This document shows positions 1 through 6,604 of a stretch of 6,827 nt of DNA, piece after piece (positions within the stretch are counted from its first letter, which is position 1; every line of letters starts with the position of its first letter). Both the position numbers and the translations under genes were made by a program. Under the pieces are notes generated by a model. The model saw nothing but the letters and a program-made list of their open reading frames with translations. It ran no database searches and had not been told where the DNA came from. Source of the DNA: Candidatus Bathyarchaeota archaeon (lineage in GTDB: Archaea > Thermoproteota > Bathyarchaeia > Bathyarchaeales > Bathycorpusculaceae); contig JAOZHM010000080.1 of assembly GCA_026014845.1 (NCBI GenBank), positions 1 to 6,827 on the forward strand. The letters run 5' to 3'.

Positions 1-449
1 ATGTTTCCTTTTGGCATAGCCTTAGTACTGAAACCTAAAGAACTGGTAGCTGTTGCTTGCCCTGTTGTCAGCGCAAAAACTTCATTATCGTGAATGATCA
101 TCGTAATGTCTATGTTCCTTTTCGCCGAATACACAAGATGACTGATTCCTTCATTATACGCATCACCATCACCAGCAAATCCTATCACTTTCAAATTCGG
201 ATTAGCAATTTTCATTCCGCTAATTATCGGCGGGACTCTTCCATGGAGCACATCAAAACTGTTAACATTGATGTAATCAACTATCTTGTTATGGCACCCT
301 ATGCCTGACGCTATAACTATGTCCTCATGTCTGGTTTCTCTAGAATCAACTAATTCTTGGATCGCACGCTTTACAGCAGCGAGAATACCAAAATCTCCAC
401 ATCCTCTGCACCAAGTTTTTTCAGCAGGCGTATCTAATTCTAGTTTCAT
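1..449 (-). CDS. 2-oxoacid:ferredoxin oxidoreductase, beta (thiamine diphosphate-binding) subunit, 3'-truncated by window edge
   Basis: This is the catalytic beta subunit of a CoA-acylating 2-oxoacid:ferredoxin oxidoreductase. It binds thiamine diphosphate and one [4Fe-4S] cluster, and passes electrons from the oxidative decarboxylation of a 2-oxoacid to ferredoxin in the cytoplasm. My translation gives 149 residues from an ATG at 449. It shows WCRGCGDFG (13-21) with cluster cysteines C14 and C17, SGIGC with C52, LHGR (68-71), and the TDP/Mg motif starting GDGD (93-96) and ending at D121-N122, followed by ALTTGQ. The fourth cluster cysteine of the family would lie beyond the window. Family members are about 280-300 residues, so roughly half is seen. 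The layout is KorB/VorB-like rather than PorB-like. The start overlaps the stop of the gamma-alpha gene (ATGA) and has GAGGGTG a few bases upstream, which indicates translational coupling. The substrate (2-oxoglutarate, branched-chain or broad 2-oxoacids) cannot be fixed from this half. Confidence 0.93.
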   Translation of the reverse strand, partial: MKLELDTPAEKTWCRGCGDFGILAAVKRAIQELVDSRETRHEDIVIASGIGCHNKIVDYINVNSFDVLHGRVPPIISGMKIANPNLKVIGFAGDGDAYNEGISHLVYSAKRNIDITMIIHDNEVFALTTGQATATSSLGFSTKAMPKGN

Positions 450-2131
450 TCAAGCACCCTCTCTATTCTGTTGGCAAGGTCTTGTGGGTCAAAAGGCCTA
501 GAGTCGTACTTTAATATTTTCTTATTAACTAGAAAACCTGTTTCTTCACGAAGTAGCGAGGCAAATTGTCCGGTGGAATTACATTCAACTGATATAACGT
601 TTTTTGCTTTATCAAGATGTTTTTCAACCTCCCAAACCGGAAATGGCTTGAGATAGATCACATGAAGGAACTTAAACTTCCCCTTTAGAAACTTCATTGC
701 TTCTAGAACAGCTCCTTTCGCCGATCCCCATGAAACTACCAGATTATCCGCATCTTTTTCGCCGTATATTTTAACAGTTTCTCTTGATCGAAGATCTGCA
801 ACTATCTGAGCATATTTTCTAAGCCTCTTCTCCTGCATCTTGTTTATTAATTCAGGTTCGTCTATTGCATATCCATTAGGGTCATGCTCGTAACTGTTAA
901 CCTTTATAACTGCCTCAGGAGTGCCTGGAAAAGCCAAGGGCGATATCCCATCCTCTGTAAGCTCGTACCTTTTGTAGCCACTTCCACCATTAGCCATCTT
1001 CACTCCTTCTTTACTCACGTTACTTTCGTCGATTGATGTTGTTTTGTAACTTTCGGACAAATGCTTGTCGGATAAAACTATTACCGGAATTTGATATTTC
1101 CATGCCAAGTTTAAAGCTTCAGCGGTTTTGTAGAAAGCCTCCTCCGTATCACCAGGAGCCACAACTACCTTCGGAAAATCTCCATGTCCTGCGTTGACTA
1201 CGAATTTCAGGTCCGCTTGCGATGTATAGGTAGCAACTCCTGTTGATGGTCCGCCTCGTTGGCATTCGACAATCACCACTGGAACCTCCGTCATTCCCGA
1301 CATGCTAATTGCTTCTTGCATAAGGGCAAAACCTCCGCCAGAGCTGGCAACCATCGATCGAGCACCAGCATAGGAAGCGCCCAGCGCCATAATTATCACG
1401 GCAATCTCATTCTCTGGCTGTACTACTGTGAGACCGAGCTCATCTTGATGGCCAGCCAAATAATGTAGGATAGATGTGGAAGGGGTCATTGGATATGCAA
1501 TATAGACTTTAAGCCCAGCCTTTACGGCTCCAAGCGCTATAGCTTGGTTTCCTGTGAGCAAGGGTTTAGGCAAGCGATCTACTCTTTTTATTTCACCGAT
1601 TCGGCCAAAATTTTTCTCTGCATATTCGTATCCTTTTTTAGCGAGCGCCAAATTTTTTGGCGCCTTTTCCCTGTAAATTTTAGTTAAAACAGCGTTTACT
1701 TTTGTAAGATCTAATCCGTAAAGATACGCCACCACTCCTATCAATGCAGAGTTTCGCATTATTTTTAGACCTTTAATTTCCTCCACCATCTTTAAAAGTG
1801 GAATCGAAAGTGCCTTGCCTGAACCACTATATGTTACTTCCTCTGAATCAAAAAGCACACGGCCGTTACTAACCAGTTCTTTCTCATGTAGATCCATAGT
1901 TTTTTGATCTAAAGCCGCTATTAGATCAACTCTCTCGTAATGACTCCAAGTTTCTTTTGATGACGCTCTTATCTGAGAAAAGTTGTGTCCTCCTTGAATC
2001 AAGGATTGGTAATCATCGCGGATGAAGACGTTCAAGCCATGTCGGTTAAGTATTCTGCCGATAATATATCCTGTGCTCCGTACACCTTCTCCTGCCTTTC
2101 CTCCTACAAGCAATGAGACTTCATCTAACAT
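446..2131 (-). CDS. 2-oxoacid:ferredoxin oxidoreductase, fused gamma-alpha subunit
   Basis: This 561-residue subunit pairs with the beta subunit encoded next to it. Residues 1 to about 180 are the gamma domain: glycine-rich GGKAGEGVRSTG (10-21) and QSLIQGGHNFSQIR (42-55), the usual RGGHN-type element. Residues about 190-400 are the alpha pyrimidine-binding domain, with YPMTPSTS (213-220, the YPITPS signature with Met for Ile), QPENEIA (238-244), a glycine-rich ASSGGGFALMQE segment (262-273) and RGGPSTGVAT (292-301). Residues about 440-561 form the C-terminal transketolase-like domain. The gamma-alpha fusion is the known architecture of archaeal and actinobacterial KorA-type enzymes and matches their usual length of about 560-630. 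The ATG at 2131 is preceded by AAAGGAG with an 11-base gap, and a TATA-like box lies at 2165-2172. The family is certain. Assigning korA specifically is not, because the same fold serves 2-oxoglutarate and mixed 2-oxoacid enzymes. Confidence 0.95.
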   Translation of the reverse strand: MLDEVSLLVGGKAGEGVRSTGYIIGRILNRHGLNVFIRDDYQSLIQGGHNFSQIRASSKETWSHYERVDLIAALDQKTMDLHEKELVSNGRVLFDSEEVTYSGSGKALSIPLLKMVEEIKGLKIMRNSALIGVVAYLYGLDLTKVNAVLTKIYREKAPKNLALAKKGYEYAEKNFGRIGEIKRVDRLPKPLLTGNQAIALGAVKAGLKVYIAYPMTPSTSILHYLAGHQDELGLTVVQPENEIAVIIMALGASYAGARSMVASSGGGFALMQEAISMSGMTEVPVVIVECQRGGPSTGVATYTSQADLKFVVNAGHGDFPKVVVAPGDTEEAFYKTAEALNLAWKYQIPVIVLSDKHLSESYKTTSIDESNVSKEGVKMANGGSGYKRYELTEDGISPLAFPGTPEAVIKVNSYEHDPNGYAIDEPELINKMQEKRLRKYAQIVADLRSRETVKIYGEKDADNLVVSWGSAKGAVLEAMKFLKGKFKFLHVIYLKPFPVWEVEKHLDKAKNVISVECNSTGQFASLLREETGFLVNKKILKYDSRPFDPQDLANRIERVLE

Positions 2132-2164
2132 TTTAACATCAACTCCTTTGAAATCTCGTCGCTG

Positions 2165-2178
2165 ATATAAAAGGTTTC
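2165..2178 (-). promoter_or_regulatory. BRE/TATA-like archaeal promoter for the 2-oxoacid oxidoreductase operon
   Basis: Read on the minus strand this is GAAACC followed by TTTTATAT, close to the archaeal BRE plus TATA consensus. The TATA centre is about 37 bases from the ATG at 2131. Transcription would be expected to start some 24-28 bases downstream, near 2140-2145, giving a leader of only about 10-14 bases. That places the start almost on top of the AAAGGAG element (2142-2148), so the mRNA may be nearly leaderless and the Shine-Dalgarno match may be partial or fortuitous. The box lies at the 5' edge of the plus-strand porB relic. The match is by eye only. Confidence 0.5.
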
Positions 2179-2539
2179 ATATTCTAAACAAGAACTAGAA
2201 AAGGAATTAAAGTGAAGTTCAGCATTCTTACATGTAATTGCGCTGTGTCCGAGGGGATGGCGATACGATACAAGCAAAACTATTGAAATCTCACGTTTGG
2301 CGGTGGAAACCTGCATTTTTCCACTGTGGGAAGCAATAGACTGTGAATATCAACTATCTGAACCAAGCGAAGCCATCGCCTTAAACCCACAAAAGAAGAA
2401 GCCAGCGAGGTAATACCTGCAAATGCAAGGACGCTCCAGACACTTGCTCACACCGAAATTCGAAAAAGTAATCGACGGAATCCAACGAATAACAGATAAA
2501 AGATGGCAACGCTTACTCAAAAAATGCGGAATGGCATAA
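2171..2539 (+). pseudogene. porB: porB relic: C-terminal third of pyruvate:ferredoxin oxidoreductase beta subunit, with internal stops
   Basis: One reading frame of the plus strand translates to a recognisable PorB C-terminus. It begins with VSYSKQELEKELK, then a TGA (2213-2215), then FLHVIALCPRGWRYDTSKTI, EISRLAVETCIFPLWE and QKKKPAR. A TAA follows (2411-2413), then YLQMQGRSRHLL and DKRWQRLLKK, and the natural stop TAA at 2537-2539. Family PorB proteins have FIHVLAPCPTGW, SKTIEIGRLAVETGIxPLYE, KKPVEEYLKLQGRFRHL and a terminal helix with a WEELLK-type end in this order. The second stop sits exactly where the family has a Glu, one base change from GAA. Another in-frame TAA lies just upstream (2168-2170), and no PorB-like sequence is seen before it, so the N-terminal two thirds with the TDP motif are gone. 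It ends 20 bases from the herA stop, convergent with it. It is not the same protein as the intact beta subunit at 1-449. Identification is from remembered family motifs. Confidence 0.82.
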
Positions 2540-2559
2540 ACCGCCCAAATTTTCCACTT

Positions 2560-4440
2560 TTAACTATTATTCTTTAGATATTTTTCTATTTCGTTTTCTG
2601 CGTTGTCGGCTTTTATGAATATTGGCACGTTTTCAATGCCTGTAGCTATGTAGCTTGAAAGAAGCCACTCGCCTGGCGCGAACTCTAAAGTTTTTTCTAG
2701 TATGCCCTTGTCTATCATGAATGTGTCGCTGATTAGTGCACGGTCATACGGTCGTGGCAATGTGCCCACAAAGTATGTGTGAAGCTGTTGTAGAGCGTTG
2801 GTATTTAAGTAGGCAATGCGCTGCGTAGCTATGCACGCTCCTAAACCGTATTTTCTTCCTTGTCTAAGCAAAGTTTCAACATACCTAGAGCATTTGGCAT
2901 CCATGCCTGACGAGCCGCTTAAGCTTGGTATGAACTCTTGTGCCTCGTCGAAAACCAGTAGAATGTATGGTTTAACCTGAAATCTACGTTTTCTCCTCAC
3001 AAGTAAATCCTGTGTTAGCGTCACAACAAGGTTTTTTATTATGAACGGGTCTGAAATTGAAACGCATACAAGCCTTGTTTCACCTTCCAGCAGTTGGCGG
3101 ATTTTCTCTGCTGTCAATCCACGGGTCTCTTTTTTCTCTTTTTCTTGTTTTTTCCTTATCCTATCAATTATTGTGTTTCTCGTGGTTGCCCATGCAAATA
3201 AACCGCTTCTTTCAGAAACCTTGAACTCTTGAACAGTCTCGGTGGCAACCGCATCTATGTAGTTTACAAAGTCTTCGCTTACCTCTTGGTTTTCACTTAA
3301 GCCGTGTTCTTCCGAGTACTCAAGTATGGCGTCGTGTATTTTATCTATAGCGTTCATGTAATGCGGTCTGTTAATGCTGTCTTTTCTCTGAGCTTTAAGC
3401 TCATCCGAAAATTGGGCATAGGTGGGAACCTTCTGCCTAGGCATTTTGTAATAGGCAAGTTTATTCTGCTCCATTACACGCTTCAAACCAGCTTTGATTC
3501 TTTCATCAGTCTCGTATTCTCTTGGTTTAACAATGGAATTGAAAAACTGTTCTAAAACGTCGATTTTGTGTTCAAGAATAATCTTTGCTGGAACATTCGG
3601 GTCTGCTAGTATATCCAGCAACAAGAAGACGTATTCGCAGCTTATGTCAAAAATTATGACTTTCGTGTCCTTTGTATGAAGCAAGATGCGCCTAAGGATG
3701 TCTGACATTAAATTGCTTTTTCCGCCGCCTGTGAAGGCGAAAACGCCGAAGTGGTAGCGGATAAGTTTCTCAAAATCAACGTATATTGGGATGACGGTTT
3801 TGCTTGTCTCAAACATTTTTATTATTCCGAGCCTCGGGTCGACTCTGGCATTTTCTACGGTTTGAGAAGAATCTATGTCGAATTTTTCAGTTATCTTCTG
3901 GTTGTACATGCGGTTTATCATGTTGCTATTTAAAATGTAGATGGGACTGCCAACGATGGGATATGAGAAGCCTTTGACAAACTTGAACTCACAGTTTTTG
4001 TACATTATTAAGTCATAGTTTATTGGAATTGCAGCTATCTGAATCATCATCGTAGATGTGTCGTTTGTCTGCCAATCCATCTCGGACTGCTCTATGATCT
4101 CAAACTGCATAGGATAATAACCGTGGTCTGACAAGCCTCGTAAGCCGAAATGTTCAGGCCAGACCCTGCTGATCTCCATTAGCGTGTATCTTTCTTCGTC
4201 TTGTTCCGACTGTTTGAAATTTTTAACAGCTAGAAGCATGCCCTCCTCCATGAGTCCCATGAGGTCTTTTTGGTATTCAACTTTGATGCGGCAATGGTAA
4301 CGAGCTCCTGTGCCTCCTAGTTTGGTTTCTTCAGTACTACCGAAGTATTTTGGAATGACAGCGGCCAATCTCCCGTGGAATCTGTCGTCGAAATCTGTGA
4401 AGCAGAAAATGTTAAATTCTTTCTCTTCTTGCGGCTTCAA
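2560..4440 (-). CDS. herA: HerA-type DNA translocase/helicase (HAS-barrel and FtsK/HerA ATPase)
   Basis: HerA is a hexameric RecA/FtsK-like ATPase that pumps DNA into the NurA nuclease during end resection. The 626-residue product has an N-terminal part of about 230 residues, expected to contain the HAS-barrel that docks NurA. It is followed by the P-loop TGGGKSN (237-243, Lys241), FDISCEY (264-270), Walker B YILLVFDEAQEF (492-503; Asp498, Glu499), the arginine-rich LLRQGRKYGLG (524-534), the IATQR sensor (538-542) and the HerA-like LPRPYDR (561-567). Residues about 290-450 between the Walker motifs look helical, charged and larger than usual; typical HerA is about 500 residues. The first P-loop glycine is Ala235. 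The start is TTG at 4440, with GGAG at 4449-4452 giving an 8-base gap; the next Met is residue 61, too late for the domain. The gene overlaps nurA by 29 bases. HerA is preferred to a generic DUF87 ATPase because of the nurA partner. Confidence 0.92.
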   Translation of the reverse strand: MKPQEEKEFNIFCFTDFDDRFHGRLAAVIPKYFGSTEETKLGGTGARYHCRIKVEYQKDLMGLMEEGMLLAVKNFKQSEQDEERYTLMEISRVWPEHFGLRGLSDHGYYPMQFEIIEQSEMDWQTNDTSTMMIQIAAIPINYDLIMYKNCEFKFVKGFSYPIVGSPIYILNSNMINRMYNQKITEKFDIDSSQTVENARVDPRLGIIKMFETSKTVIPIYVDFEKLIRYHFGVFAFTGGGKSNLMSDILRRILLHTKDTKVIIFDISCEYVFLLLDILADPNVPAKIILEHKIDVLEQFFNSIVKPREYETDERIKAGLKRVMEQNKLAYYKMPRQKVPTYAQFSDELKAQRKDSINRPHYMNAIDKIHDAILEYSEEHGLSENQEVSEDFVNYIDAVATETVQEFKVSERSGLFAWATTRNTIIDRIRKKQEKEKKETRGLTAEKIRQLLEGETRLVCVSISDPFIIKNLVVTLTQDLLVRRKRRFQVKPYILLVFDEAQEFIPSLSGSSGMDAKCSRYVETLLRQGRKYGLGACIATQRIAYLNTNALQQLHTYFVGTLPRPYDRALISDTFMIDKGILEKTLEFAPGEWLLSSYIATGIENVPIFIKADNAENEIEKYLKNNS

Positions 4441-6307
4441 TTGTTGCTCTCCTCTCTCTGAAAGTGCTCATATAGAATATGAATCTTCTCAATTTATGAT
4501 TGTTGAGTATCCAATTCGCCGTGGTGTCCACGATGCGTTTGAATTGGCTGTAGTTCCATTTTGCAATCTTATCGGCGATAAATAGAGGTTTGTTGTGGCC
4601 GAAGGCTTCTGGTATGCTGGAAGGCGCCATAGCAGCCAAAACAGTCATTGTCAGATTTTGAAGTTTGTTTGTAACATTTTTATCTATAAACAGGATAACC
4701 TCAACGGGTTCTTTTGCACCACCGAACTCGTTCCAGAACTCTACGACGTTTTCGGGCTTGTAATCATATTCTGGATAGACCAAGCGGTCTGTAAGCAAGA
4801 CATTACTCCGCAACATAGGGTCGGTTTTGGCTTGGCTTAGCTGCACATATGTTTTCAGAAAGGTTTTTTCCAGGCTTACCCTGTTTTTTATAGCCCCTGA
4901 AACATAGCCTCTGCGGTTTTGCATGTCTAAAACCATAGTTCTGAAGGCTGAATCGTACTCTATTAGGCTCCATGGAGGGATGATTTTCTCTGGGTTGAGT
5001 ATGCTGACTGACTGGAGTATCATGCGGTCAGTGTTTGGCAGTTTTTTAAATTCTTTCGGCGAAATAGGTCTTTGTAGTAGACCGTCATTTTGCATTATTG
5101 GAATCAGCTGGCGCTTAAAATCTCTTGCAGCTGTGTCTTTTGTCATGCCTACGAGCAGAATTCGCTTTTTCCAGCACTCCTCCATAAGCAAGTGTAGAGT
5201 GAAAAGCGTTAGAAATGCAATGTCAAGCGTTGTTAGCCATTGCTCCTTGCCATCCCTCAGAACCTTCATTAAATTTGCTGTTTTTGTTTCATGTTTTTTC
5301 GTGAAAAAGAAGTGATCGCCCAGATCTGTAACAAGTTTCCTAATGCGCTCCCAAGTTGTTGTGTACTTATCGTTTAGAGCGTAAGTTTCGTTTTTCTCGT
5401 TTAAAATGTCGTTTTTAACTAGGCGTTTAAGGTAGCGCTTTGCCCTTTTTGTTCTCTTTTCATCAGCTATTTCGAATTCTGTTAAGATCTGCCTTTCAGT
5501 CATGCTTCCCTTTTGGCTGAGTAGATGGATTATTGCGTACCGTAAGTAGTCGCCTCTTGGAGGTGGCAAACCTAAAGCTTGATTGTAAATGTATTGTCTT
5601 GCAATTGTTAAATCATTTTTGTCTATTGGTTCCCCGTCAATTTTGTATCCGAATATGCTGCTTTTTGCCTTCCACAGTTTACGTTTTGAAGTGTCATAAA
5701 GAAGGCTGGCCCGTTCGATGGATAGGCTTCTGTCTAACAGAATTATTCTTACATTCTGTTCAGGGTCTGTGGCTAGTTTGTAGGCAAGGTAGTATTCGGC
5801 AAAGGTCATTATCCAATTGGCAATCGTAGCATTGTTTATTATAGCCTCATCCCTTAGAGGCTTGATTTCTTCTGGTTGTTCCATGTCAGAAAATGTGTGA
5901 TCTATGTCTGGGATCTCATTGATGTAGACGGGTACAACGCTTGAGATGCCTGCACTTTGCCGAAGTGTTCTTTCGTCATATTTGATTTTTGGCTTATCAT
6001 TTTCCAGAAACGTAACTGTGCCCGTTGAGGCGTAAGCACCGCCGAAGAAAATCACAAGATCAAAGAGTGGACGCGAATACATAGTGCCGTCTATACCAGC
6101 AAAACGTACAGTTGAAGATCCGAAGAATTCCTTAGCTGCTTTCAAGGCTTCTTTACAGTTGAAATTCATGATTATAAGGTTTGAAATCGGGTCGTAGAGG
6201 TCTTTGAGTGATGAAAAACGTTGCTCGTAATCTAGAACTTGCATTGAAGCTCCGAGTTTAAGTATGTCACTTGTACGTTTCACCGCGTCACTTAGAGATG
6301 AACTCAC
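4412..6307 (-). CDS. nurA: NurA-type 5'-3' nuclease with internal winged-helix domain
   Basis: NurA is a Mn-dependent, RNase H-like nuclease that works as a dimer on top of the HerA hexamer. I place the start at GTG 6307 because GGAGGA at 6317-6322 lies 9 bases upstream. The frame stays open to a GTG at 6364, directly after a stop, but that codon has no ribosome site. From 6307 the protein has 631 residues. Key elements are FAGIDGT (metal-binding Asp73), IILLDRSL (Asp192), a winged-helix-like segment (about 250-316: a GSMTERQILTEF helix, then RAKRYLKRLVKNDILN and a short wing), ILLVGMTKD (about 383-391), SNVLLTDRLVYP (501-512) and FGHNKPLFIADKIAKW near the end. NurA proteins are usually about 340-450 residues, so this one is long, mainly through the insertion between the second and third motifs. 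Its stop lies 29 bases inside herA, so the two are cotranscribed. The family call rests on motif order plus the herA partner. Confidence 0.87.
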   Translation of the reverse strand: MSSSLSDAVKRTSDILKLGASMQVLDYEQRFSSLKDLYDPISNLIIMNFNCKEALKAAKEFFGSSTVRFAGIDGTMYSRPLFDLVIFFGGAYASTGTVTFLENDKPKIKYDERTLRQSAGISSVVPVYINEIPDIDHTFSDMEQPEEIKPLRDEAIINNATIANWIMTFAEYYLAYKLATDPEQNVRIILLDRSLSIERASLLYDTSKRKLWKAKSSIFGYKIDGEPIDKNDLTIARQYIYNQALGLPPPRGDYLRYAIIHLLSQKGSMTERQILTEFEIADEKRTKRAKRYLKRLVKNDILNEKNETYALNDKYTTTWERIRKLVTDLGDHFFFTKKHETKTANLMKVLRDGKEQWLTTLDIAFLTLFTLHLLMEECWKKRILLVGMTKDTAARDFKRQLIPIMQNDGLLQRPISPKEFKKLPNTDRMILQSVSILNPEKIIPPWSLIEYDSAFRTMVLDMQNRRGYVSGAIKNRVSLEKTFLKTYVQLSQAKTDPMLRSNVLLTDRLVYPEYDYKPENVVEFWNEFGGAKEPVEVILFIDKNVTNKLQNLTMTVLAAMAPSSIPEAFGHNKPLFIADKIAKWNYSQFKRIVDTTANWILNNHKLRRFIFYMSTFRERRATIEAARRERI

Positions 6308-6604
6308 CTGGCTTCTTCCTCCTCTCACAAATAGGTCGTTTAGCAGTAAAAACGTTGCCAACACTTATCAACGTAACGTTTCATGTGAAAACAGGTGCTC
6401 GTTTCTTAATAGCACACGGGGTATGTTCACATTCTCGCGCGCATGACCATACAAATATGGTTTTGCGTGCAGCAGAGAATCATCTTATTCTTTGGAAAAC
6501 GAGTCAATACGACCTACCCCCCCTATTTTTTTCTGGCGCGCGCGCGATAATTTTTGCAAGAAACAAAAAGGGCTCGCTGTGACAAGCCTTTACTAACCGG
6601 CAAC
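6308..6604. other. Intergenic region upstream of nurA, divergent from a right-edge reading frame
   Basis: I see no convincing gene here. Near nurA it holds the GGAGGA ribosome site (6317-6322). On the minus strand, AACGTTTTTACTG around 6345-6357 is a weak TATA-like candidate for the nurA-herA transcript. Farther right are a short imperfect palindrome TTTCATGTGAAA (6379-6390), a CGCGCGC run near 6435-6442, a run of seven C directly followed by TA and seven T (about 6517-6532), and an alternating GC tract (6536-6546). No tRNA, C/D-box RNA or other structured RNA was recognised by eye. Confidence 0.5.
6536..6546. repeat. Alternating GC dinucleotide tract
   Basis: Eleven bases of strict G/C alternation (five and a half GC units) stand out in otherwise moderate to AT-rich intergenic DNA, right after the C-run and T-run. 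Alternating purine-pyrimidine GC is the classic Z-DNA-prone sequence. The tract is short and may be chance or replication slippage. No function is claimed. Confidence 0.6.

Noticed and set aside
2125..2316. Minus-strand 63-codon frame overlapping the start of the gamma-alpha gene
   Set aside because: It lies antisense to the porB relic, has no recognisable family or clear start, and is explained as the shadow of that relic.
2411..2413. Stop-codon readthrough or recoding of an intact porB
   Set aside because: The codon is TAA, not the TAG of pyrrolysine or the TGA of selenocysteine. There is also an upstream TGA, and most of the gene is absent.
2423..2539. A 38-residue ATG-started plus-strand gene
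   Set aside because: It is the last part of the PorB C-terminus after the internal TAA. A free-standing peptide beginning mid-domain is unlikely, and the upstream codons continue the same homology.
4923..5315. Plus-strand 130-codon frame inside nurA
   Set aside because: It is fully antisense to well-supported nurA coding sequence and its composition is typical of a shadow frame.
6338..6355. CGTTT / AAACG inverted repeat near the nurA start
   Set aside because: Five-base arms with an eight-base loop are expected by chance. There is no second copy or T-run to support an operator or terminator.
6271..6582. Plus-strand 103-codon frame
   Set aside because: Its first part is antisense to nurA and the rest runs through simple-sequence intergenic DNA. 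The translation resembles no protein I know and there is no ribosome site.
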